From Prosthecobacter sp. (GTDB taxonomy: Bacteria > Verrucomicrobiota > Verrucomicrobiia > Verrucomicrobiales > Verrucomicrobiaceae): DNA of 64,000 nt. The notes under the pieces were generated by a model. That model was given only the letters and a program-made list of their open reading frames with translations, did not search any database and had not been told where the DNA came from. The stretch is taken from assembly GCF_014879935.1 (NCBI RefSeq), contig NZ_JACSRD010000123.1:1-64000 (forward strand), read 5' to 3'. Of the stretch, positions 21,301-36,300 are shown in pieces; the stretch's first letter is position 1; every line of letters starts with the position of its first letter. Position numbers and translations under genes: made by a program.

Positions 21301-24300
21301 GTGTGACGCGCTGATCGCTGCCTACGACAGAAGGGGAGTTCAGGGTCAACGCACCAGCCGTGCTGTTGGCACCACTGATGAAAATGTCATTTCCCGCAAC
21401 ATTGGATCCCAAGACGCCAGGCACCCGGGCGATCAGAGTGCCGCCAGTCACAACCGTTCCACCGGTGTAGTTGTTGCTGCCGTTGCCAAGCACCGTGGTG
21501 CCGTTGCCAAGCTTCAGCAGGGCACCCGAACCAGTGATCTGGCCCGCGACCATCGCATACGACCCACTGCTGATCTGAGCGTCATTGACCAGCGTGATCG
21601 TCCCGGTGACAATCGAGTTGTCGAGGCGAAGGCCGCCCAGGCCCGCACCTTCTGTGGTGGCCGCGCTGGAGAGAAGGAAATTGTTGGCGAGAAGAGTGTC
21701 TTGAGCGAAAACCTGTCCGCCAGCCTTGACGGTGACATCACCCGTGCCAAACGCGCTGGAATTCGTGCGGACATAGACGCGACCGAGGTCGATCACTGTC
21801 CCGCCAGTGTAGGTGTTGCGGCCGAAGACATGCTTCTGCCCCCAGCCAGAATAGGTCACCGACACCGCTCCGCTGCCGTTGTCCACGATCGGTGCATTGA
21901 TCGTGAGCACCTGCGAACTCGACGCACTTGGAGTGGAGTTGATGAAAATCAGCTCGCCACTGGTGTTGGCAGCGCCGCCAGCAGTGATGCTGCCGGTGTT
22001 TGCCACGACATACTCCGTGCCCACCGTGCCCACATAGGTGGTGGTGGTGGCAGCTCCAATCGCCGTGCCGATCGTGGCGGATCCTGCGCCGCTCGCAAGA
22101 AGCACGCCACCCACAGAACCAAGGCGGAGGGTGTTGTTGGCACCGATGTTGATCGTGGCGGCAGCGGTGTTTGCGGCTGCAAAGAGGAGGGAGTTGATGT
22201 CCGTCGTGCCAGCCGCCAGGTTGGTGGTGGTGGCTGTGGCTCCGGCGTTGATGCGGACATTGCTGGCGGCGTTGTTCGTCATCGTCGCCCCCGTGGTCGT
22301 GATGTCGGAGTATCCGGAATAGGCCACGACGTTTCCTCCGGAGATGGTGGCCCAGTTGGCCGCAGCACCCGCCGTGGCAGGAGCACTGACGGTGGCCCAT
22401 GCGCCCAAAATTCCATTGGTCAGAGTTCCGGAGGCCGAGACTGTGCCGGCAGCAGGCAACGCGATGTCCAGTGTGGCACCTGGATTACGAGTGATGGCAC
22501 CGAGCGCAAGACTGAGCGACGTGGCCGTGCCCTGGTTCATGTAAATGAAGGATGAGCCTTGATCGACGAGCGTGCTGGCAAAGGTCTGGCTGTTCGCTGT
22601 GGAAGCCTTGCCATTCAGTTGCAACGTGCCGCCATTGTTCTGACCCGAACCACCAAACACGAGCGCGGAAGCGCTGGAGATGAGGTTGGATGCAGGAGCA
22701 GCCGCATTGGCAAAATCCAGGATCAACGCATTCGCTGCATTGCCGGAACCCACGGGAGCGGTGACCGATCCGGCCAGCGTTGTCGCTCCTGTATAAGTCT
22801 GCGCCGCACCAATCGTGAAGTTGGTGTTGGTGATGACCGTCGGATTGAGGGTGCTGTTCTGACCGATCTTGGTGAGTCCACCGGAGCCCGACAGCACTCC
22901 AGTGTAGGTCGAGCCATTGCCCACCACCTCCAAGGTGATTGGCGCTGATGCCGAGTCTTCCAGCACCATGCCGGAAGAGCCGGCAAGGCCGCCGAGGGTG
23001 AATGTGCCGCCGACGGCGCTTGCGAATGTGACATTAGCACTGGAGTTCAGTGTGCTGAACTGCAAAGCATCACGGTGACCGAGGATCAGGCCACCAGCTC
23101 CGCTGATGGTGGTGGTTCCTGTGTACAAGGTCGCGCCTGAGAGAGTGAGATCTCCGGCACCCGTCTTGGTGAGATTGGCAGCACCGAAGAGTTGCCCGGT
23201 CAAGGTGACTCCAGCGGGGTTGGCAATGTCCAAAGTGCCGTTGGCGGTCATCAGGATGTTCTTGTCGAAGACGACCGGGCTCGTCCCAGTGATTTGCAAG
23301 GTTGCCCCCAAGTTGACCGAGGCTGCTGCCCCGAGATTCGCCATGCTGGCGATGGAGAGGACCCCACCATGCACAGAAACCGGTGCCGTGAATGCGTTGT
23401 CACCGGACAGCACCAAAGTTCCATTGCCCAGTTTCACAAGGCCCGCCGGAGCGCCGCCATCGGTGATCCTGGCGTCTATGACCAGATCCACCGCCGCCCT
23501 GGACGAGTCCTCAACGAAGACCTGACGGGTCGCGCCGCCGAGACTCAAGGCACAATCCGAGACTGCCGCGGTGATCGTGGCACCCAGCGGGTTGTTGTCC
23601 GCCGAGTAAGTGATGTTGCCGCCAAGAGTCAGCAAACTGGAACCGATGTTGACCGCGGCGGTCGATCCAGACTCGCCGCCCCCCAGCAGGAGACCTTCCA
23701 GCCGGAGATCGAAGCCATTAAGGTCGAGAGTGCCTCCCACAACAACCACTCCACCCGCGCCAAAGATCGAGTTGTCATCGGAACCCGCCTTCAAGGTGCC
23801 CTCGTAAATGATTGTCGGGCCGGCATGGGTGCTGTTTCCGCTCAGAACCAGGGTTCCAGACCCCGTTTTGAGCACTGGCACGGTTCCGGTGATGCTCTGG
23901 GCATAGGTGAACTCGTTAGCAGCCGTGACATCGAATCCGATGCCCCCTGAGTTGTTGAACGTCGTCAGACCAATGACAGTTGCGATATCGGACGAGGACC
24001 ATTCACCGACACCACCTGCTCTGAAGGAGAGGAACGCCCCGTCGGCCACGTCGATGACCGCCGAAGCTGGGAAGGCAGGCAAGGCGGCCGTCGATCCCAG
24101 AACCAGCACACCTTGCTGGACGATGGTCGAGCCGGTGTAGGTGTTGCTTCCACTGACGACCACAAGACCATCAGTAGTCTTGGTGATTCCGACAGCGCCA
24201 TCCAGTCCAGCACCAATGGATCCATCCTGGAGTTCATACGAACTGGCGTTCAGCGTGCCATTGATGACACTGCCACCTTTCAGCACAAACGCTCCCCCAG

Positions 24301-27300
24301 TCTGAGTGCTCGCACCGAGATCCAGCACGCCATTCTCAACAGTGATGCCTCCACTGAACGTGCTGGCTCCTGACAGGACAAAAGTGCCAGCGGTTGTCTT
24401 GGTGAGCCCGGCTGGTCCGGCAAGAATGGCAGAGACCGTGCCGCTTTGCGCTTCGTAGGCGCTGCCAGTGAGAGTTCCGTTGCTAATGGTGCCTCCGGCG
24501 ATCGTCACGACGCCCACGGTCTGGCTGGTGCCGCCCAGATCGAGAGTCCCCCCCGTGGAGGTGAGCGTTCCATTCGCCCACCCCAAAGTTCCGCCGGCTC
24601 CAACAGCCAGGATACCGCCGGCCACCGTGGTGCCGCCTCGGTGGGAGTTTGCACCTGCCAACGTCAAGGTACCGCTTCCAGATTTCGTCAGACTCACATT
24701 TCCGTCCAAAGTACCACCGTAGGTAGTATTTGATGACTGGTTCACGTTCAGGGTGTTGAAGTCAAAACCACCGTTATTGACACTGCCAGCAGCGCCGCTC
24801 AAAGCGCTGACTTCCTGATTGTAACCGTTGAGATCAAACTGTCCGGCGCTTCCCTCCATCACGAGTGAAGTGGCGGGGTTCAACGCATTGTGACGCCCGA
24901 TCTGCAAGATGCCATTCTTGATCGTTGTGGCTCCGGTATAAGTGTTCGCGCCATTGAGAAGAATGACATCCTGACCGACTTTGGTAAGACCAAAGTTTCC
25001 GGAAATGACACCGTCAATTTGGAGGTAGGAACCACGCAATGCCAAGTCGGTGGGGTTGCCTCCCATGATGCTGTTCTGCTTGCCCATGTCATAAATGACG
25101 GTCTCAGACGCTGGGAATGGCTGGCCAAGGAACGAATTCGCCTGCAAGTCGATCGAAACATTGCTTCCGAGGCTGTGAATGACTCCAACATGGTCATAAT
25201 CGGATGGAAGGTAACCCATGATCGAGCCGCCGGATAGATTGATGGTCATCGTTCCGGTCTGATTGCGGAAAATCTGCAGATGCACGCCAACCCCCATGTT
25301 GACCGTGCCAGTCCTGGCACCGTCCACCGCCCAACGCTCAATTGAGCCAGGACGCTGGTCCAGCGTCGCAAGCGGGTCGAAATCGGCCACGGCAATCTCC
25401 AACGCACCGCCCTGGCTGATGACAGCGGTGTTTCCGGCCGCGCCAAACGCGCCGTCATGAAGAACCCGGACAGCCCCCTCATCCACATAGAAGAAGCGAT
25501 TGCCATCGAAGGTGGCGCTGTTGTCCGTCAGCGACAGGACGCCATCACCTGCTTTGTAAACATCGAAGAGACCTCCGTTGATGAGGGAGCCAATCTGGAC
25601 ACCCGTCGTGCTGCCTGTGCCGTAACTGGTGGCGTCAACGTTGATGTTGTAATGATCGTAGAGCGTCACTGCACCGGTGAAAAGCGTGCTTCGGGCACCA
25701 TCGACCTGGAAACGGATGAGGCCGGGATGCAAGGCACCAGGTGTGACGGCAGTGGTCTTCAGGTCAATGTCGGGAATCTGCTGATTTCGATCACTTGCTG
25801 TGACGGTGCGAATCAGGTTGCTGTCCCAGGAGGTGATTTTGCCGTGGTTCCAAACGAAAAGATCAGGTGAACCGCTGTTAAAGTTGTATCGGACCTCGGT
25901 GAACAGGATGCTGGCACCACCGTCCTGGCGGTCATCGTCGTCACTCATCACTGAACCATTGAGCACGATCTCATTGGTTCCGCCTCCAACGCTTCCCGGA
26001 GTCAGGAACTGGATGCCGCCCTCGTTAATGATCCAGGGGCCGGAGAATTGTGGCTGATCGTTGCGGATATTGAGGAATCCCGAGCCGAACTTGGTGACTT
26101 GGCTCGCTGAAATACGGCCATTGATCTGCCCGGTACTCTGACGGGCAAAGATCAAGGCTTCTCCCGCGCCACCAGCTCCAAACGAAAGATTGGCATTGAT
26201 CGTGGGATTGTTGGCCAGGAAAATCAGTCCCCCGCTTTGGACGGCGATGTCGTTGAAGTTGCCATCAGCCGCGACGTTGATGTCACGAGCCACACGCAGG
26301 GCGTGGACGTTGAGGTTTGCGCCCAACGTCTGCGCGGCAGTCGCGGCACCCAGGTCGAGAATTTCGGTTCCATCATTCAAAGGAACCACAGTGCCGTTAA
26401 GTGTTGTCGTGGCAGCGGCCGGGTTCAGGTAATTGGCCGGCGCCGTCCCCTGAGTGATCAATTGCAGACCGTTTGTGGTGTCATACTTGAGGAACTGGTC
26501 AGCATTTCGGCTGACAATCCACGGATCGACCATGTTGTTGGTCATGGTCATGGTGCCCGGCCCGGCCGCCGTCAGCCACACGACTTCCGTATTGTTGACC
26601 CCGCCCGCTGCCGTGTTTGCCCCCAACAGACCGGTGTTATGGTTGATCGTCAGCGTGCCGAAACGATTGTCCGCCGTGCCGCGAACGATGTCACGCACGC
26701 CGAGACCCGCATACCCGGTGCCCTCACGGTCCAGGCGAATTTGCGATCCGCCGTAAATCACCAGATCTTTGATGATCTCCAAATTGGTGACGCTGGTATT
26801 GACGTTGTTGGTGCCACGGACCTGCAAGTGCGCGGAGTTAAGGGTAAGGTCTGCCTCATTGTCATAACGGCCCTCGCTGCCGGAGTTGATCGAAGCAGTG
26901 CGGTTGTCAAAGGTGATACGGCTGCCAGCGTGAGTCACCAAGGTGGTGTAGTTGTCGTTGGTGAAATTGAGCAGACTGCCATTGGCACCCTGGAAACGCA
27001 GATGGCCCCACACATCGACCCGACCCGTTCCCAGCGGTGTTCTAAACGTAGTGCTGCCCTGATCGCCACCATCCACCCGGAGAGCGGACTGATACCAGCC
27101 CCCACCGATGTCACGAGCACGGGTGATCGTAGTGCCACCGCCGTAGGTGTTGTTCAGGTTGGTGCCAAAGACCACAGGGGTCGCATTATAACCCGAGCCG
27201 TGCCAGGCATCCGGCCGTCCTATCAGCACCTGACTTGAGCCCGAAAGCACAGCGGCTCCAGCGGTGCTCGGCTGGAGGGTCAGAGTGGATCCGCCCCCCC

Positions 27301-30300
27301 CCAGACGATACACATCCTCAGCACCAGCAATGATGCTTCCGGCTCCTCCATTGAAGGTCGAGCCGCCAAGCGATGTTCCCAGAGTCCAATAGCCATCCTG
27401 GAAGGTCGAGAGATCAATCGTTGTGCCCGAGGTGATGGCATCCAGGCCAAGAATACCCCCCGCTCCAACTCGACTGGTATTGTTCGCATAAGGAAAGAGC
27501 GCGGCAAGATTGCCGGTGGTAAACAACGAATTTTGAGAAACGGCGAGAACCACGGGGGTTGTGTAGCCACTGCTGAAGTTGCTCACGGCTCCGCCGGCGA
27601 TATTCGTGAGGGAATTGAGAGAAAGGTTGCCCGTGGGGCCCACATTGACGGCACCGCTGCCAAAAGTGAAGCTGGTGGCAGACTGAGTCACACGACTGTA
27701 GCCTTGCAATGTGGTAAAGCCTCCCGTCCAGCCGGTGTTGGCCGCGTTGTTGTTGAAGTTGATCAAATATGAATCGCCCTTTGTGAGGGTGCCGGCTCCA
27801 CGAATGATGTTGTTGATGATCAAAGTGGGGTCGAGCGTCCTAAAGAAAGGCTGATCATTGATCACCAACTCGCTGTTGATGCGCAGGTGGTCACCAAAGC
27901 TGGCCTGGTCAAATATGATGACCGGGCTGTTCTCAGTGCGGAATTCGAGGCCTGAGGCACCGATGGTGACACCGTTGGAACCTGAGGCAGGCGTCCCACC
28001 GTTGCGGTCATAAATAATCGTGGTGCGACCGGCAATGGTGACATCTTGATCTGGACTGTCGAAGAATGTGGTCGTGGAATTCGTTGTGCCAGTGTTCTGA
28101 GCAGCAAGACGCAGCGTGCCGAAATTGACTCGCAGCGCCCCCGTCCCTTCAGCCTGCGAGGAAGTGCCGGCCACATTGGATGCAGTGACACGAAGTTCAC
28201 CACGATTGAGTGTGATGGCACTGGAGAGAGTGGCGTCGTTATTGCCATCAAGGCGCAGGACCCCATCCCCCCATTTGGAAATAGCCGCAGTCGCGGTGAG
28301 CGTGTCCACCAACCGCCAGGTGTTGCCATTGACATTGATGGCGAAGGGGCTGCTACCGCCCAGGGTGGTGGTGCCGAGCACGTCCACATTGGAGTTGCTG
28401 TTGAAAAGGTTCAGTAACGTCCCGGCTGGCCCGGAGGTACCCACGACGTTCAGTGTCTGGAACTGCACCGCATTGGTGGTGCCGGTGCCGGAATAGCGCT
28501 CGCCCTGAATGGTGGCCACCGGGACATTCTCGGCCACCGTCACGGTCAAGCCGGTGTAGGTGGTTGTTGCGCTGTTGTGGCGCAGGCGCAGGCTGGGCAC
28601 CTGTCCGGCATTGGTGTTGTTGAAATAATCGGCATGGAGGATGATTTCATCCGCGCTGCCACGGGTGCCGTTTCCATCCAGGTACAAGATGCCGCCGTTC
28701 ATCTGGATTTTGCCAGTGATTGCGTTGGCGTTGTTGGTCAACTGTAGTGCGCCGGGGCCGTTCAACGTAAGATTCGCCGCCGTCACAACACCACCCATGC
28801 GTGTGACGTTTTCATCCACATAGACGATGCCCTCCACGGCATTCGCTCCATCGCCGAAGTAAACATTCGTGGTGTCCAGGTTGACACGGGCATTGTCGCG
28901 GTTGTCGGTGATCAGACCTCCGCTGTGAATGTTGATCTGCCCGCCCGTCCAGGTGGTGTCATTGCTCGCGGCCTCATGATTGACACGAAGGGCGTAAACA
29001 TTGCGCGTCCCGCCCAGAGTTGCGTCTCCTGCCGTGTACTGCCCGATGGAAGTGGCTGTCAGACCGGACAGGAACGAGTCACCAGTGCCTGTGCCCGTGT
29101 AAACCGCATCAAGGAAGCCGTTTTCGGCGCTATAGTTCAGGAATTGCTGGCTCGTGTAGTCGATCATCCATGGTGCCACCATGCCATTGGTGACGGTGGG
29201 AGCCGTGCCAGTGACGTAAAGCTTGCTGGATTGAAGATTGACCGAGCCAAGTTCCGCCGCCGAACTCGTGGGACGGACCGCCAGCGTGGCCTGACCAGAC
29301 CGGACGATGGCCGGGGTCTTGAGAATGATCTGACCGGAGCCGCCATTCCGCTCAAGCGTGATGCCGGCACCGCCTTTGATGGTGATCTGGCCGACAGTTT
29401 CTGAGTTCACGCGGCCACTGCTGTTGATCAGGTTCAAGCCTGCGCCGTCGAGAATCATCTCCTGGCTGTCGCTCCATTTGTTCTCATCGCTGCCGAGGCC
29501 GAGATTGCTGTTGTCCAGACGTGAGACAAAATAGGTGTCAAAGACGTCCATGCTGTAATCGAGCCGCAGGTTGCCACCGGGCATCAGATTGACCGTGTTC
29601 ACCTGCGCGCCCGCATCATCGGTCACACGCCCATCTCCACGCAGAGTCAGGCGACCATAAACATTGAACACGGAGGATGCACTGTTTCCGGTGAGCTCAA
29701 GAATCGCTCCGATGGATCCCGCATCAGCCTCACGGTAGATGTTGGTCACCCCTGTATAGGCCTGGTTGCCATAGAAACGGACAACGCCTTCGGTGTAACC
29801 AGGATTTTGTCCTGCCAGGACATGCGAACGGCCCACGTCAACGGAGGCCGAACCAGAAAGGGCTCCGGTGCGGGTGATCGAAAGAGTCGCGGCGTTGCTG
29901 CCACCGAAACGGTAAACGTTGTCAATACCTGCCCCAAGAGTGGCGGCATCATAATATGTGTTGGTAATGGCGGACACACCCCACTTGCCATTGCCCATCT
30001 TCGACTGGTCGATTGCGTTGGTCCAAAGGCCCTCATTAAGATTGAGGGCGAGACTTCCATTGGTGGTGGAACGGAGAGCATAGTCGGTCAGGGATGCATC
30101 CATGCCAAGTTCAACTCGGGAACTATTCACGGTCTCGTTGGCAAAAATCTGCACTCGCTGTCCTTGGGCGGAGAGCACGTTGGAGGGGGCGTTAAGCCTG
30201 ATCGCAGTGGATCGATTGATGACAATGTCCCCCGTGCCTGCATTCGCCGCGAGGCTTGGCGCAAAGAGGTTGGTTCCCGCCATATACCGTGCTGCATCTT

Positions 30301-33300
30301 CCGGAGCACGTGTGCCGAAGAGGATGGTTCCGTCAGTCGCCACGATGCCACCATTCCAGGAACTGTTGTCACCGCCGATCTCCAGGTTGCTGCCACCCCG
30401 CTTTTCCAAGGAGAAGTTGCCTGAGATGGTGCCTTTCAACATCAGCACCGCATCCGTCTGGATGCGCGCATTCGCCGTGAGAGTGATCGCACCGTCAAAG
30501 CGTGGATAATTGGCATTGTCGCCCGTCGCCAGGAACCGTTGCTTGTCGAGGGTCAAGTTGTTGAAGACGAGGATCTTGTTCGAGGCAACGCCCTGGTCAC
30601 GCACCGTGCTCAATGTCGAATCCCCGCCTTGATGCACAATGTCGTTGCCCAAAACGATCAACTGGAAGTTGGTGGTGCTGTCACCGATGGTCCGGACCTG
30701 CCACGTGCCGCCGCGCAGATAGACATCGGTCGTTGAAGGCAGTCCCGATGCATACGCCGTGGGCGTGGCCCAGGACTGGTCATTGTTTCGGGTCGAAACT
30801 GTACCCTGATCCACTCGCAGAATGTCGAGGGAGTTTGGCATGTTACCGTTGTAGTTGCTCAACGTCAGCGTTCCTGTTCCCACCTTCTGGATGACAGAAC
30901 CGGCCCCACCAATGATCTGACCGCCGAACGTCTGATTGCTGCTCTCGCGGCCAACCACCAGCGTGGCTGTGCCGAGATCGACCACGCCTCCGGAGAATTG
31001 GAATTCGGCTCCAGGATTGATGCCGGCGAGGTTGCCGAACTCCTGGTTGTTGTTATTGAGCAAAATTGTCGCCCCGGGTTGAACCGTCACAACGGACCCA
31101 GTCACCGCATTGAGGTTTCCAAACGTTGGGATTACGTTCGGGGCAGTCAGGCTCAGCGTTCCTTGATTTACCTGCACATTGCCCTGGAACGTGTTTGCCT
31201 CCGAGAGTTCAAGCGTCCCAGGCCCGAATTTCACCAACACAGTGCTCAAGGTGTTGTTCGTGTTCGCACGGAAGTTCGTCAGGGGAGCACTGATGCTGGA
31301 TGTGCCGTCATCAGTGTAAACCGACAGGACATTTGTGCCAAAATGCAGCGCGGACCCGGCCACTCCACCCACGTCTGCACCTGCGTTCAAGATCAAACCT
31401 GCCTGACCGAGCGTTGCCGAGTTCGCAGCACCAAGGCTCAGTCTGTACCCGCCAAGGTCAACAAGTGAGTTGGAACGCAGGGCGTAAACACTTTGGTTGC
31501 CGGCCAACAAGCTCGCGGTGCCACCGGCGTCATGGGTGGTGGTCGCTGCGGTCACCGCAACGCCCAGATCACCGGTTGTGTCATAGACATGCGTGATGAG
31601 ATTTCCGCTGCTGACGGTGGCGTAGTGCGCACTGTTGTCAGCGCCCATTCCCTGAAGCACCGCCCAGGTGCCGATCATGTCATTGGTTTGCGAGGGAGCG
31701 CTCGAGAAGTTCACTTTCTCCTGCCCTGCGGTGCCTATTTCCGTGCTCACGCCTTTGACGGTCAGCGTTGCCGCGTTGCTGCGCGCAAGAGAACCGAATC
31801 CAAGCGTGGTGACGCCTGCGCCTGCTCCACTCCCGTCCACAACCAGGGCTGCGTTGCCTGTGTTGAGGGTCAGGGCTCCGGTGGTCACGGCCGAGGCCGT
31901 TGCAGCAGTGTCGTTGTTCAGACGAAGGGTTCCGTTGGTCACCGTGAATGCGTTGTTGGCACCGAATGGGTTGCCGCTGGCGAGCGCCATGCCAACCAGC
32001 GTGCCGCTGCTCACAGTCACTCCGCCAGTGAAGGTGTTGCCTGTGGCAGGACTGAGGATGACCGTTCCGTTGCCCACCTTATTGATGCCGCCTGCGCCAG
32101 CTCCGCTGATCACGCCCGTGAATGTGACATCGCCGCCGGTGATCGCCGTCAGGGTGAGGCCCCGTGCCGAGAGGTTGACGTTGCCAGTGAAGCTCTTGGC
32201 CCCTGCGTCCAGCCCTCCCAGAGTTTGGGTGCTGCCGGTGGCGGTGTTGTTGAAATTGCGGCTGATCGTGCGGATTCCAGAAGCAAGAATCTGGGAGAAC
32301 ACAGTGCCGCGGAAGGTCACGTCGGAGGTAGCCGACCCGAAAGCGTTGTCGTGGGCGGCGACAAGGTAACCGTTGGAGATGATGGTGCCACCCAAGTAGG
32401 TGTTGTTTCCGCTCAGCCACAATGTCCCCTGCTCGGACTTCTCCAAATCATTCCCCGCAGCCCCTGCCACCACACCGCTGAGAGTGGTGAGCGCTCCACG
32501 CGTGCGGAAGACAATATCCCGATTCAAATTGGTCGTGCCTGTGACATCAAAGCGATAGCCATTGAAGCCATCGAAGTAGATCGCATTGCTGCCAGTGCCA
32601 TCAACCGTGTGTGCTCCTCCGTGACCGATGGTCAGGCTGCCATTCAATTGAACCACCTGGTTGGACGATGCTCCGCTGAACGAACCGACCGTAATCACAC
32701 GAGTTTCACCACCATCATTTCCCGAGGTGACGATGCTGTTGTCAAAGATGAAGGGGCCGACACCATCCATGCGGAACTCGAGATCGCCCCGGCGGTCGTT
32801 CTGCATCTCCATGCGAATGGTCGAACCTGCGGCACCGGCCGCACCAAGGTTGTTGAGAACGAGGCGCCCTTGTTCCACCCAGGTCTCGCCCGCATAGGTA
32901 TTGTCACTGGTCAGAATCAGCGCACCGCCCTGGCGTTTGCGCAAATTCACAGCGGCCGAGCCGGTCTGGCTGATCACGTTGTTCAACGTCAGGACACCAA
33001 TGCCCGACTGGAAGCTGTTGTCGCTGCCAACCTCAAAGAACGCATTTCTCAACGTGCTGCCGTTCTGCAACTCAATGGTGCCGTTGAAGATGGTGTTGAT
33101 GTAAGTGGTGCCTGCGCTGTTGACTGCAAATGTCCGGTCGCCGTCGTCCATGCGCATCGTAAAATTGTTGAGCGTCACGTTGCCGAAACTGCCGCCACTG
33201 AGCGCCCACGGACGATAGATCCCGGTCGCGGTGCGAATGTCAAGATTCCGAGCCGCATACTGCGTGTCTGTCTGTCCAAAATGGGCAAGATTTGGATTGA

Positions 33301-36300
33301 GAACGGTGCGCAATTCACCACCACGGAAGAGAATGGTGTTGTCGGCGGCATTAAGGGATCCGTTTTGCCCCACAATGAGGATGCCGCTGTTACCAAGCAG
33401 GGTTCCATACGTCACGGAGGTGCCGATCGTGGTGGTGAGAGTGCCGGTGTAGTTCTGTGCTTTCGGCAGGTACAGCGCGCCGCCAATATAGGTGCGGGCC
33501 GTCTGATCCTCAGCGCCCACGATGAGTGGAACGGCTGCATTAAGCACGTTGGCATTGCTGACCGTAAGAGTTCCGGTGCCGGAGCCGAATCGATAGGCTT
33601 CCACACTGCCCGTCTTATTGCGCCCAGTGGGGGTCAGGAACGAACCAATGTAAGTGCCGTTTCCAGTATCCGCCCCGAACCACGCCTGCACGTCTGGAGC
33701 AACAGCCTTGAGACTGGCAAAAACGTCCGTCGAAAACTCATGATTCCCGGTGAGTTGCACAGCCACACGATTGCGCCGGTCATTACCCGTCTGCTGATTC
33801 CCGATCATGATGTTGTACGGCCCCGTCTGCAAGATCCCGCCGTTGTTGACCAGACTGTTGAAGGTGATGCCCTCACCGGACCCATAACCGCGACCAAATG
33901 CGATGGCCGCGGCGCTATTGTCGTCTGCGTTCTGCAGCATGATCATCTGGTTCGATCCAATGTTGGCAGGGCCCTCGATTTGCAGACGCCCACCCGCCGG
34001 GATCTGGAGATCGTTACCCATCACATTGGCTCCCGCAGTGCCGCTACCCGTCAGCCACACTTCTCCTTCGTGAATAAGAGTGCCCCCTTGATAGGATTTA
34101 GGGCTGTCAATGAGCAGGATACCCCCGCCACGTTTGACGATGCCTCCGTTCAGAATGTCACCGGAAATCACACCGATCACCGCCCGGTTTCCGGCCGATG
34201 CGTTGCCATCAAGGCGAATATAGCGCTGCTCACCACCCAGGTTGAGATCATTGACGAGGGTGACGACATGTGTGGCATTGCCCCCATTCAGGGTGAACAC
34301 GCCGGGGTTGAAGGTTGCACTGCCCCATGTGACCGCAGCACCGCTTCCGCCAAAGTTAACGTTGATCGGAGCACCGTAGGCTGAAAAGCCGGACCCCGTG
34401 CCGCCAGTCAGTTGCACCTGCCCGACTCCAGTGCCTAGAGCGCGTGTGAAATCCCGATCGGTTTCGTAAACGCCTTGGCCGATTGGAGAACCAACGATGT
34501 TCAAATTCCCAGATCCCAAGGCTACGCGGTTGGAGCCAATCACATCTCGGAACTGGCCCTCAAGGAGGTAGGTCGTACCGGTGTAGGTATTGCCCCCGAA
34601 GAACGAGGTTGTACCACCACCATCTTTGATCAAGGAAACCGCGTTGGCACCGTTGTCTTTGATGACGGAACTAATCGTGTTGCTGCTCCACGCAATGTCA
34701 TACAGTTCGTAGTTGCTGCCTGCCCCTGCGGTGAGGAAGGGAACCGAAATCACGTGCCCCCCGCCACTCGTCAAAAGCCCCCCCGATTCGATGGTAAGCG
34801 TTGTCCCAGCGTTCCCGGTCAAGGTACGGGCGGTGGCATCAAGCATGTTCAATGACTGAATCGTCCGATCAGCGGTCAGCGTCGTCGTGGCGGTCGTAGT
34901 GATCTTGATGTTCTGGGTGCTGGTCCAGCCAGTTTCAGCGCTGTTTATCTGATAATCTGCAGCTTCCAGAGCCCGATAACCGAAACCACCGAGGCTGGGA
35001 TCATTGTATTTGAGGAATTCGGCGTTGTAGTAAGCCCAGCCGCCAACAAATGGAACGTTCCCCCCCCCTGTGAGGGCGTTGTTGAGAATCCGGTATCGCG
35101 TTGCCGTGCCGATTTCCGTGGCCACACCGCCTTCACCGCCAAGTCTGAGCGTGGTTCCCGGTGCCCGGGTAAGACTGCCCAACGTGATGGCATGCTCGCC
35201 CGTTGCGTTGTTCGTATCACGCATGTCGATGTATGCTTTGCCGGAGGCGATGGTCACCGGTCCCAACACTTCGTTCCAAGCAATGGCGTTGACATTGGTG
35301 AATGCGGCATTTTCGAGCCGGATACGGCCTGATTGCAGCGTGATGGGAATGTCATCGTCGATGCGATTCTGCACCGCAGTCGCGCTGGTGTTGGCAGTCA
35401 GTTGCAGCAGGCCGTTCTTGATCGTGAAGCTCGAAACATTGGCATAGGGATTGAAGCCCGTGGCTGCGTCGTTGGTGTCCGCACGGATTTCGCCCAATTC
35501 GGACACAATCGCTCCTGAGAACGTCTGCCCCGCTGTGACGTTCTGCATGCGGAATCCGCTCAAACCGTAGTGCGTGATGGTTCCCGAACCCGAAACAGCC
35601 CCAGTGAGCGAAATAAATCCAGCACCGCCGACACGCAGGTCGTAGTTGTTGGTGATGACGGTTCCGCTCAAGGTCAGGGTGCCCCAGTCTGATTGCACCC
35701 GGGACGCGTCATTCAAGGTCACAGTCCCAGTGAATGTGCTATCTTCACGACCAAGCAGTTTACGCAGCGCACCTTGATTTTGATATCCTTGCCCTGTGAG
35801 GAAGAGGGGCTCCGAATTGAAACTGGTGCCTCCTGTGGTGTCACCCGCCACGTTGGACGCATCATTATTGAGGGCCAGTGTTGCCCCGTTGTTGACATAG
35901 GTCCCTTGCAGAAAGTTGGACGGGCCAAACACGGCCAAGTCATTATTGGCTGGAGCGATCACCGTGATGCCGCCGTTTAGAATCGTCCGGCCAGTGTAGT
36001 TGTTGGCGCGGCGCACGATGAGTGTGCCGTCGCCATTCTTCGTCAGGCCGTTGATGCCATCAATGGTACCGTCCAGCACCACAATGCCTTGGTCCACATT
36101 GACCTCGAGCTGGTCTTGCAGACCCAGGTTTGCCTGTATGAACAGAGTGTTTGCACCAGTCTTGTTGATCTCAGCCGATCCCCCATTGTTGAAGGCCAGC
36201 GTTCCCCCGACACCGGCGGTCAGTGCTATATTGGAGCCGCCAGAAGTGTTGCCGACATTGAGGACTCCGATGGCGAGAGTGTCATTCAGACTGATGGTTT

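Noticed and set aside
31493-34384. A 963-residue plus-strand open frame opposite the giant gene
   Set aside because: It is antisense to clear passenger-repeat coding sequence, has no recognisable domain and reflects the composition of the repeat DNA. Several other long antisense frames (for example 14729-16909 and 19787-20812) are rejected for the same reason.
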